64,000 nt of DNA from Primula veris (lineage: Eukaryota > Streptophyta > Magnoliopsida > Ericales > Primulaceae): the NCBI GenBank assembly GCA_963682055.1, contig OY821743.1, forward strand, positions 16,899,566-16,963,565, given 5' to 3'. Shown one piece after another: positions 1-10,161 of this stretch; within the stretch, counting starts at the first letter, position 1; each line of letters begins with the position of its first letter. A program made the translations under genes and the position numbers. The notes beneath the pieces are model-generated. The model was not told where the DNA came from and ran no database searches. It saw nothing but the letters and a program-made list of their open reading frames with translations.

Positions 1-2177
1 TGTATTGGTTCAACAATGTTGTTTTTGTATGAACTGATGTCATGACAGCTTACTTTTGATATATTCTGATTCAGATTTGACACAGTTATGTTCGTTGGAA
101 AAAAAGTGTACCAATTCTCATGTGATTCAGATTCGAGACATTTATGATTGTTGAAAAAAAGTCTATATATATATAAATAATATTAAAAAATAAAAAATAA
201 TATTGCAACCACAATCTCTATAAAAATAAAGGTACAAAAATAAATAAATAAATAAATAAAGGTTCAAACAAAAATAAACAGATTATCTATTAAAAAAAAC
301 TCAATAACACTAATTATTTAAAAATTAATTTCACAATTTTCCGGAAATTAAAATAATCTAATTCTTTTTTACATATGTTTTAAAGTGAATAATATAAAGA
401 AATGGAAGAAAGGGGGGAGAGAGGGATGAGAGAGAAAAACAAGAGAGGGAGAGTTGTTTCGAAAGTAAGAATTGTATTTTCCTATGTTATAAAATTACTG
501 TAGATAAAATTCCTAAATAGTACAAAATTGGTAGAATAGAAATTTTCTTATAAATGGTGTTGTATGGTACCATTTGTAAGTTGGTAATCTAAAATATCAC
601 AAATGACATACACAAATATTGTTGTGAGTGCTGTAATGACACTAGAGAGAGTGAATTGGTGTAACATAAAATATGAGCAATTTGGATATAAATAGTAGAG
701 TACGTATAAGTTTTTAACACTATGGTTTTTTCTTTAAATAAGTGAAGAAAGATGTACTGATATGATGTCTCTATCGACTATCGACTATCGTCCATTATAG
801 GACTGTTATTAAGTATCATCAAATTTGAGATTATATAGTTTGTCAACCTCAAAGGATCTTCGTCCATTATAGGACTGTTATTAAGTATCATCAAATTTGA
901 GATTATATAGTTTGTCAACCTCAAAGAATCTTGTTGCTAAATTTTGCAGAATAATCACGGTTCAGTTGTTATTTAACAAAAGATAAGACGAATATGCATT
1001 CTCTTCAAAAAGATAAAAACATTACGCGTTCCTTAACTATTTAGCAGCATATAATAGAAACAAAGTTTTGTCCCTGATCTATAAATTGTGAGGCTCATTA
1101 ATCAAACCTTTAAACTATGAAAAAATGAACTAGTTTATAGGGTTAGGGATGGAATTAGATCAGAAGTTTCGAAAGTGATTCCAAGATGCTCATCGACACT
1201 GCTAATTAGATCAAACAACTTAATACATGAACCAGACTTGTGAGGATATCCGTTGGTAACAAATAAAAGTGACTACTAAAGACAAAAGTGTCATTGGCAC
1301 AAATTACAAGAAAATTATCCGAACCGACTAAGTTAATGAATCAAAGGTCAAGCGGATCACATTCCCGATTGGACGATCCTTTCTTTAGTTTGTTGCCTAT
1401 TTGGTAACGAGATGATTTTTTTTGATTAGGGACGCTAAGGAGCTTTTTCCTTTTCATTAGTATACCGAGATCATAACCGTGTTAGACAACCACTTTGTTC
1501 AATGAGGTTCGCATATATAATTTCTGATTATTATTATTAAAAAGAAAAGTGATTCTATGGACAATATTCGTACCTAATCTTTTGCATATGTTATCTTGCT
1601 TTTTTACTTGAGTATAAAAAGATGAAATTATGTCAGATGGGAAGTGTCACACGCGCATATTGAATGCACTGAAGAATCAACAAATAATAAGGCCAAAAAC
1701 AAATGACCAGTAATTGATAGAACATCGTACGGTATAAAATAGACCAACAAACATAGTAGAATTACATTTCATTTCATATGCAATACCACTTTACAAACCA
1801 AACAACCTTCCTACCACTCCCCCCACAATATTCATATTAACTCCATTTAAACCCCCTAGTAATAATAATAATAAAATTAAAAAAAGAACAAAAATAAACA
1901 TAACAAAATGTTACATTCCTTGCAATAAAATTACCTCCCTTGATTTCTTCCCCATCTTCACTTTTTCATAAAAGCAATTACCAGATTTCTTCTCCTTTTT
2001 TACTTTTTCATACAAGCAATTACCATGAAACATGACCAACTATAACACCGCTTCATACGTACATACATGTCATGACACGTAACTTTAATAGTTGTCACAT
2101 CATTCTATATCGACAAAATTACTCCATTAATATCTTTCGTGACACCGATTTTATAATATTTCAAAAAGTGATGGCAA
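1..2177. other. Gene-free AT-rich flank downstream of the bZIP gene
   Basis: I see no coding region here. The stretch contains short AAAT microsatellite around 240-260, purine-rich sequence around 400-450 and a 72-bp tandem duplication, listed separately. It lies 3' of the minus-strand bZIP gene, so its right part should hold that gene's 3' UTR, but no boundary can be fixed. Confidence 0.6.
788..931. repeat. 72-bp tandem duplication, two copies
   Basis: Positions 788-859 and 860-931 are the same 72-base unit (beginning TCGTCCATTATAGG) and differ at about one base near the unit end. The near identity points to a recent duplication. No coding potential is seen. Confidence 0.9.
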
Positions 2178-3298
2178 TCAATATTGGAAAAAGTCATCAT
2201 TGGCCATGAGAATTGGTTGGTTTGCATACATCAAATTCCAGGAATTATTCATGAACCCGTCATTATAACCCTCAGAAACGGCATTAATAGTATTATTATG
2301 TGCCGTAACAATATTGTTATTGTTGTTGTTGTTATTATTATTATTATTATTATTGATATAACCCAATATATCGTTGAGAGAGTCTAGCCTGTGGCTTAGC
2401 TCCATCATTTGAGTCTTTAAGACTACATTTTCATTTTCTACCCTCAAAGAATGCTGTGTTGTGATGCTGACACGTGTCATGATCTGAGTGTTCTCATTTT
2501 TCAGATGATCAATCTGGACCGTTAATTCGTCCACGTGCTTCTGTTTTCTCATCCTTGACCTCCGTGCAGATTCCCTGTTGCCAACAATTATTGCAAAAAT
2601 AGTAGTAATTAATTAGTATCACCAGGAGTAATATTTATTTTGTATTATATAAATGAGTATTTTACTATTTCAATAATTGAATCTCAAGAAAATGTTACTA
2701 TTATTTCTTTCACAAATTAATGATTTTTCGTTAAAAATAATTATATGGAATCAAATATTAAACCTAAGGATTATTTTGAGTCAAACTTTTTCTTTTTTTC
2801 ATAATTAAGATGCGTAGATCTTGACACAGTGTTTGAACTAAAAAAATAAAATCATTATGCTTGAATTAATTACCAAGTGGATTCATTAAAACAAAGTAAA
2901 ATTGACAGAAAAATAAGTTTTCAAATATTTTAATTAAAATCTTCATAATGTACTAGCTTAATGGTATCATTTTTACATTCCTGATTCCGTCCTTACTATG
3001 AAAGGCGTACCTAAACTAGTTTAAACATCTCATTTTTGTCTATTTGCTAGAGCTATCATTTATATTAGGATATGATCTTTGGTATTGAAAAATTATAAAT
3101 CTTTTAAGCTTGATAAAGGTGACTTTTTTTAACTATAATTTTTATGCTGTAATCGAACAAAAAATATTTTGATATACAGTCCTACCTATTAGACTCCATT
3201 CGCCTCCTTTTCCTCTGATCCATCAACCCTTTCAGATCCTCTTCGGATCCTATTCGACCCGATCCCGATCCCGATGAGTTTCCACTCGAAGAAGCCAT
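2178..3298 (-). CDS. Group-S1 bZIP transcription factor (bZIP11/bZIP44-like), two exons
   Basis: Join of exon 1 (3298 to 3186) and exon 2 (2574 to 2178), 169 aa, with a 611-nt GT-AG intron; the split codon AG|G restores an unbroken bZIP. Visible: Ser/Gly-rich N-terminus, acidic SEEDLKGLMDQRK stretch, basic region with N37-x7-R45 (NRESARRSR), then leucine-zipper heptads at L55, L62, I69, T76, V83, L90, L97, L104 and I111, a run of 14 asparagines (112-125), and the family C-terminus NQPIL...FQY. Family knowledge: S1 bZIPs bind ACGT-core promoters, often as heterodimers with group C, and reprogramme amino-acid and sugar metabolism in the nucleus. The leader carries the diagnostic sucrose-control uORF, which settles the group. 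Odd: Arabidopsis S1 genes have no intron in the coding sequence; here one cuts the basic region. Start chosen at the first ATG of exon 1, in good context (AAATGGC). Confidence 0.93.
2313..2354 (-). repeat. Asn-codon microsatellite within the bZIP ORF
   Basis: Fourteen consecutive AAT/AAC codons on the minus strand encode polyasparagine immediately after the last zipper heptad. The uninterrupted run of seven AAT codons next to mixed AAC codons suggests length instability by replication slippage. Confidence 0.95.
2575..3185 (-). other. Intron inside the bZIP basic region
   Basis: The donor reads AATAG|GTAGG and the acceptor CAACAG|GGAATC on the minus strand. Splicing joins Asn37-Arg38-Glu39 of the DNA-binding signature. 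The 611-nt interior is AT-rich, with no ORF and no recognisable transposon ends. The splice sites are inferred from sequence and protein continuity only. Confidence 0.85.
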
Positions 3299-3447
3299 TT
3301 AAATTTACCCAAATACCCTTACCGGACTTTAGAAATACCACCAAAATATAACGAACGTCGAAAATTCTTTAAACGGTCTATATAGTAATTAATAAATATT
3401 TATATTCTATTGAGAGAGAAATTAATTAAGAGCTAATCAGATTTTAA

Positions 3448-3576
3448 TTACTCATGGAACATATAGAACCAATAAAGAAACACAACCGAAAAAGATTGAA
3501 CAAGATGAACTCGGCGTACGAGCGAGGAATTTATCATAAACCCCGAAAGAATAATTTCACTGAGAACCGGAGACAT
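3448..3576 (-). promoter_or_regulatory. Sucrose-control conserved peptide uORF (SC-uORF, CPuORF1 type)
   Basis: A 42-codon upstream ORF ends 149 nt before the bZIP start. It begins MSPVLSEI, has an internal SGFMINS segment and ends with the hydrophobic core QSFSVVFLYWFYMF followed by HE and the stop. This is the family-specific peptide conserved in S1 bZIP leaders (bZIP11 uORF2), where high sucrose stalls ribosomes at the end of the uORF and lowers translation of the main ORF. Seen here: conserved length, position, start and core. Inferred: that regulation works. Odd: the last residues (MFHE) differ from the usual short V/F-S ending next to the stalling site. Confidence 0.95.
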
Positions 3577-3589
3577 AGATACAAAACAT
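3557..3589 (-). promoter_or_regulatory. Short uORF overlapping the start of the SC-uORF
   Basis: ATG at 3589-3587 opens a 10-codon frame (MFCIYVSGSQ, then TGA) that runs past the SC-uORF start in another frame. Arabidopsis bZIP11 also has a first uORF overlapping the conserved second one, so scanning ribosomes must bypass it to read the SC peptide. Further ATG-stop minimal frames (MSI, MIY) lie upstream, and a three-codon frame overlaps the end of the SC-uORF. Confidence 0.65.
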
Positions 3590-3930
3590 TTATTTCAATA
3601 TATCATATATATAAATATATATATTTAGGAAATAAATTCTGCTTAGTTATCTGGTAACGTTTGGGCAGAGTAACGAGTCAACTAGGTGCAAATTAAAGCT
3701 TTATAAAGAACAAAATTATGGAATTGTATAGAAACAAGGGGAAACGAAAATTTGGATGGAATAAGGATATGGGTTTTGATATATTTAATAGAAAAGACTA
3801 ATAATTTGAGCTTAATTAAATGGACATAATTTTATTAAAAAAGAGAGAAACTGTGTTTCTATAAAAGCAAAATGAGGGAAGGGAGGATGAAGGGAAGAGG
3901 AAGAGATTTTTGAGAATGAATGAAGAGTTG

Positions 3931-3937
3931 ATTTATA
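3931..3937 (-). promoter_or_regulatory. Candidate TATA box of the bZIP gene
   Basis: The minus strand reads TATAAAT, followed downstream by pyrimidine-rich sequence typical of plant transcription starts. It would give a leader of about 600 nt, the usual size for S1 bZIP mRNAs, and include all the uORFs. The actual transcription start is not known. Confidence 0.55.
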
Positions 3938-6469
3938 GAACAAAAAGTAGGCTAGAAAGTGAAAGAAACTATAGAAAATGCAACATAATGGCTATAGAAA
4001 TAGTATTTAATTTCAAGGAAGTTAAATACATAATGTTGTCTTAGTTTGTGGAATTTTATTTTGGGTCCTTAGTTTTGGTCTTTGCAATTTGATTAATTTA
4101 CATAAATGGTCTTTCAGTTGGATCGATATTGGTTTTCTATGTTGGTTTTGAGATACGGAGTTGAGTAAGTAGAATTACTTTAAAAAGACCTATTTTTCCC
4201 TAGGAAACAAGTACAAAAGGTTACTTGGACAAAATATGAATTCAATTACATAGGAAAATAAAGTCATCCATCTAAACTTATGGAAATTATAACAAAAATT
4301 CTTCTATAAAAACAGATTATTTTATAGATTTTGTGAGCTTATGTAAACATGCATGATTGGTCAGATGTCTAATCAATACGAAATGGTAAGATTTCATCAT
4401 ATGATCCCGTAAAAAATAATTACGTCAAAATGAAACTTATACTCTACAAGTTACTATCATCACCATGATTCTCCAAAACCAAATAAATTTTATTCCAAAT
4501 TTTTAGTCCATTATTAGAGTATAAATTAAGTTTTTTGTTGTTGTATCTAAACCACTATATAGAATTGAAGAGTTATATCAATTTTAAATTTAGTCGGAAG
4601 TGTAGTAGGTTTTTCTTTATTCATCTGAAAATGGAACAATGTTCAATTACGTTAGATGATGACATGTAAGATTGTTTCAATATAGCTTATACTCCTAAAA
4701 GCGAATGCATGCATAATATCATACATAAACGAAAGACGAACAGTTGAACACATCACCAAACAACTTCGGAATCATCAGCTAAAGTTACTCCGATTAAGAA
4801 AAACTAGGACTAAGTATTACATTTGATGTTAGGATGTGACAAACTAGTCAAATTAATTCAAACTTGGGGGGGTGGAGGGTTTGGAATCTCCTATAAGAGA
4901 TGTGTTAGGTGTGATATTATTAAGCATGTGTGAGTGAAGACGAAATTTCCACAACAATACAACTACAGCTGGTGCGCATTACACTCCAACAACAAAATAC
5001 TCGCACACAGTTTTATTATTTTTATAAAATCAATGCCAGATCTGATTTTCCCTTTTCTTACCTTGTTTTCACCGCCATAGTTATTGTTTAACTAGTACAT
5101 ACTACTTCACTTAACTGATCTTACCGTTTAATTCTTACAGCAATTCTATTGCTAATGCCATTTCTAAATTAAAGTGTTGGTTTTTTTTCCACATGCCAGG
5201 GTCCTTGTAAAATAGTAGTGTCACATTGAATTTTATGTATTGAGTATATGCATCAATTACCTTCTTTACTAAATTATATTAAATATGTGGAAACTTTGTT
5301 AAAAATACCCCCCACGTCAATTTTCTTATGTCTCTCCTTAAAATTACAGATACCAAAAACTCCCTTAAATTCATGAAGAATACATCTCTACTTATAACAT
5401 AAAAAAACTAATATATTTTACATTTCTTTTCACACATTTTCCCATTTTCACCCATAAAAATACCTTTTAACTTTTCTCACTCCTCTAAATTAAGTATTAT
5501 TTTATTATTTGAGGAGTAAGTTTAGGGGAATTGACAAGTGATGTAATGTATAATTGTATTGATAAAACTATAAAATATACAATAGTGGTGTTATCTATCT
5601 TGTTAACTAAATTTGTTAGGTAACAATGTATTTTTTTTTCTTTATTAATTGTGTTAAATTATATGTTATATTTATTATTGTTAAAAAAATTGATAAATAT
5701 AACAATATTTTTAATTGATAACCCGGAATGAACCTACTCATGTTTTTTTTTTTACAATTACTCCATAGTTCCTACTCATGTTTCCTTCTGTATCCTTCAC
5801 GTATCATCCAAATTCATTCAATTATTTATTTTCCATTCTTTTTCTTCACAACAATATGCATACAGTGATTCAACATCCATTGACCCTTTCGCTTTTACTT
5901 TTAAGGAAATTATTTTTTGTTTCAATTTCAAAGTTAATAATGACAACAACAAAATAAAAAACTACTGAAGTCAATACTATACAAACTTTGTACGAGTTCA
6001 ATAAAAGTAAAAAAAGAAGTAGTGAAAATTTTGGCATGTTTATCAGTTAAAATTTAAATTCGAAATGAAATAGATAACTTCGTTAAAATAAGACACTAAT
6101 GTGAGGCTTAAAGTTAGCATTCACTTAACATGTAATTAAGTAATGATTTGTCAATATTTAACAACTACTAAAATTTAACAAAAGTATTATGAATGCTCTA
6201 ACATTTTCCCCTAAATTAGTGAAAATATTAGGATAATTGATGTGGTTGCTCTTAGATAAGCTAACAATCCTACTATTTAAAGTTAACACAAAAATACTAT
6301 CCTTTTTAAAATTAGCCATCACTTTAACTTTGTTAAAAATACTCGGCCGATGTATAATTTTATCAATTACAATTTGAATAATATTTCATAAGATAGTATG
6401 TTTTTTACCCTATAAAAATGAAAACTATAATTGAAGAGAAGGTAAACTAAGAGAGAAAATACAAATTAA

Positions 6470-6660
6470 TACTCTCTCAGTTTATAAATAATTTATTAGT
6501 GATTAACTTTTTGTCTTTTGACTTTACTATAAAAAAATTATTAAATTCTATGATTTGATATAAAGTGGGGTTATTTTGATAAATGTGATACACACCCAAT
6601 TGATTTCCTTAATATTTGTGCAAAACCAAAGGCTATAATAATCAAGGGATGAAGGAAGTA
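6470..6660. mobile_element. Stowaway-like MITE
   Basis: About 190 bp bounded by TA dinucleotides. The left end TACTCTCTCAGTTTATAAAT and the complement of the right end TACTTCCTTCATCCCTTGAT are imperfect terminal inverted repeats of the CTCCCTCCGT Stowaway type (Tc1/mariner superfamily). It has no coding capacity and would need a transposase in trans. Confidence 0.7.
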
Positions 6661-7489
6661 ATAAATGGGACTTTACTACTATAGTATTAATTAATGGGAC
6701 AAAATTAACCAAAACCAAAGGGGACTTTACTACTATAGTTTAATGAATAGATATCAAAAAATTTAACTAGCATTGCAACATCAATTCAGTTTAATTACTA
6801 GCTTAAAAGCTAGCATGATGTAGCACAAATTATTACAAATTATCATACTAAATGGTTATAATTTGACTAAAAATAGTGTATAGCTAGCTTGATCATGTGA
6901 TTCCTTTTATTACAATTTTTTGTCTTCACGGCTAAAACCACCATCCATGATTCGCTAGTCACGCCTATAAAAAAAAGGTTAGCAATTTAAATAGATGATA
7001 CATTAGTAAAAACATGAATGACTAGTGCTTCCTTTAATTCATTTATATAAATCGAAATAAGAATATTTTTGTGGCTTGGAAAAAGTAACATTTCCTGGTC
7101 CCATTTTCGTTTAAGTCGTTGAAAGAATATGTTTAAGGTAATGAAATGGTCCTAACAAATTGCAGTAAATTATTATAATTTATCTTAACACATCCTTATA
7201 ACTAAACGACTCTTGATTTGCATATCAAATAAGTTTAGTACTTAAGTAGTTTAAACAAAATTAGCCAGTTTATTTGTTAATGTATGAGTTAGAAAAATGA
7301 TTATATGTTGGGACGAAGCAATACATAAATATGAATTGTGAATTAGAGATGAAGAAATTATAAAGGACACTTATATGTGTATACTAAAGGACGACAAATT
7401 GATGTATGCATTAATATTTGTAATACTCAACCCAACCCAAGTTAAGGATCTCAAACTACATAGTTGTCAGTGTCTCTGATCATACTTAT

Positions 7490-8060
7490 TAGTTTTTTTT
7501 ACACTTTTCCTCATATTGAAGATAATTAACATCACTTTTATAATTTTAGGGTAACATTTTAACTTTATACATTTTTCAGCTCTCCGATCAAATTTATTAT
7601 CATAACTAAATATTACTATATTTTAATATATTTCTATCAATTTTTTTCAACCCAAATTAATTTACTAGAACAATCACATTAAATAACTTACAAGTTTTCT
7701 CGTATTTCTCGTAGTTAAAGTAAAAAGTACACTTTCACAACTTATAAGTAAACGTTTTGGTTTATACAAATTATCAGTTTTTTTATCAATTTTTCTATCA
7801 AAACTATACAACTCATATTTTTGTTATTTTATTAATTTATATGTAAAAAGTACAAATAAATGAGAGAGAATAAAAAAAAAGCAAGAGAGAAAAATTATTA
7901 TTTTAATTATAAGTGAACATTTTGATATCTTATATTTAAGAGATATTTGTGTTCATGTAAATTTAAATCAATGGATAAAGAAACTAATATGTGTACAATT
8001 TTAAAACAATTTTATCGTATTTAAATTAAATGAGTTATATAAGTGAACTGGTGTGTGAGT
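7490..8060 (+). repeat. Dispersed ~570-bp repeat, copy 1 (inverted relative to copy 2)
   Basis: This stretch matches, as reverse complement, the sequence at about 30715-31290 through its whole length. Shared landmarks include CTTTATACATTTTTCAGC, the ATTACTATATTTTAATATA stretch and TATGTAAAAAGTACAAATAAA. By eye the copies are roughly three-quarters identical with small indels. No coding capacity or clear terminal repeats are seen, so the class is unknown. Confidence 0.75.
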
Positions 8061-8724
8061 GTAAATGGTAGGAAATGATATAATTAATGCGGATGCTATA
8101 AGCGTTGAAGAGACGCCAATGAGGTATATGCAATAGACTAACCACCTATTGTAATTATCTTAGTGCATGTATATTTTAAAATTTGTTATAATGTGGTCAT
8201 TAACATCTATCAATTTTTTTTATTTCTCCCTAACCACCTTTGTGTTTAAGTCTTATTACTTGCAAATATGAACGGTGGCTACTCAAAAGAAATAAAAATC
8301 ATGTTATTTTTGTGTATTTAGATGCAACCCAGTTAATTAAAGGGCCAATGATCAAATAGTACAATTGATCAAAACTAGAAAACTTTTTTTATTTCAATTA
8401 GTACAAATAGTTCCGAAACTACAAATATCATGCATATAACTCTAAGAACTACAACTCTCATACATATAACTCTTAACATCTATTCAACAATTTATATGAA
8501 TGTGTAGTTAGTATGCCCTTCATAAATAGCATAACATATTCAACCGTTTATGCGTTATTTTAAAGTGCATATTCAACCGCTTGTTGCATTTCTCATTTAA
8601 AAGCAATGCTAACATTATAATGGCCCCGACTTTACTCAATACTCCGTAGCAATCAGTTTACATCCATCTCATCATACGCTATATATCAGTACTTAATATT
8701 CCGTAGCAATTTGTTTACATCCAA

Positions 8725-8789
8725 CTTATCGAAATCCGACCCGCATGTATATCAGTACTGTATATATATGCCGGTCGGATTTCAATAAG
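8725..8789. repeat. Near-perfect hairpin with ~30-bp arms
   Basis: The left arm CTTATCGAAATCCGACCCGC and the right arm GCCGGTCGGATTTCAATAAG pair almost completely around a central TATATCAGTACTGTATATA region. Just upstream, two related direct repeats (CCGTAGCAAT...GTTTACATCCA) occur near 8643 and 8700. It could be a miniature element or a transcript fold-back; the sequence does not decide. Confidence 0.75.
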
Positions 8790-9924
8790 TTTTGAAAACA
8801 AAATTTAGCCTAATTTTTTTATGGTGCACGCAGAATTTATAGTTTCAGCCACAAAATCTTTTACTATAGAATTTGGTTTTATGGGTTAAAAAACTAATTT
8901 CGTGGATAAGAGTGAGTCACGTATAACTTAACTCATTGAAATTAGCTAGGTTTAGACAATCGGTGGTGCAACTAATTTATAATGATAAAAGTACACTAAA
9001 AAAAAGTAAGTTTTTCCTGTTATTTTGGTTAGAATTTTCAGTAATTGCCACTCAATAATGTTAATGAGCTAAATAAACTCAGTCAGACTTTCAGCACGGC
9101 AGTGCTTAATGTAAATTTAAAATTTTATTTTCACTCCGTAATTGAAGATGTTGCTATTCGGTTATATCTCTAAAACTGTACTCGAGCCCCTCTCTCTCAT
9201 ATGTAAATATTAATCAGATAAACTGTATTAAAATAGTGCATCCGACCAATAGTATTTTAGTTAAATATTTTATTTTTAATTTAGAATATGCCTCGTAAGG
9301 GTTCATCAATCATTTAATAGAGTTTTATTGGTTGATTCTATCATATTTTAGTTGACCCATTCCATCAAATATTTACTCAAACCTCTATATATATATATAT
9401 ATGTTGGAGGTGTATGTAAATAGGATAGAAAAGAAAATAGACGTTTATAAAAAAAATCGGAAATTACTCCAGACTATTCTAACAGAATTAGTATTTGGCG
9501 TATTGCCTTCTAGAAAGAGAGGAGGGGAGGAGAAAGAGATGATAACCGAGACAAATAATATGGGTTGGATGGGTTTTTTTGTTTATTATAAAATTTGGAT
9601 AAAAATAATAATTTAAAATTTAAAATTAGCACCAATCGAACATTTAGTTTGTCTCAAGTGTCTGACGCAATAGCAATAATGAATTGCCACTACAAGCAAG
9701 CAGCTCCTCCCAAATTACGAAAAAAAAAAACTTATATATTAAAAATTCATATATCTATATTATCAGTCTCTCTCATTTGAATTGTCAGCTCCCATTTGAA
9801 TTGTCAGGTTGCACCATGATATTAACTGGAATCCATTTAATGCGCATGAACAATGTGCATATATTTAAATATACATAAAATATTTATGATTTACCTGCCA
9901 AACATATAATGTAAGTATTTTGAT

Positions 9925-10161
9925 TACTTCAGCCATTCCACTTATAAGTTATATACCAAATTAAGTGTAAATTTGGTCCTATTTGAATATTTAATTAAAT
10001 TTTTAAAATAAAAAATTTTAAAATTTGTATACATAGTTTAAATGTTAAATTATATGATAGAATTTTAAAAAAATTATTTTGAAAATTTAAATATGAGTTA
10101 TTTACCGGTCAAAATTATGCGTGGTTTTGTATATGACTTATAATGTGGGACGGAGGAAGTA
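9925..10161. mobile_element. Stowaway-like MITE (family shared with 38708-38949)
   Basis: The ends are TACTTCAGCCATTCCACTTA and the complement TACTTCCTCCGTCCCACATT, bounded by TA. Internal sequence (around GTTTAAATGTTAAATTATAT) matches the MITE at 38.7 kb, so the two are members of one family. It is non-coding. Confidence 0.75.

Noticed and set aside
2184..2387. Plus-strand frame with a Val/Ile run opposite the bZIP gene
   Set aside because: It is the antisense shadow of the Asn microsatellite.
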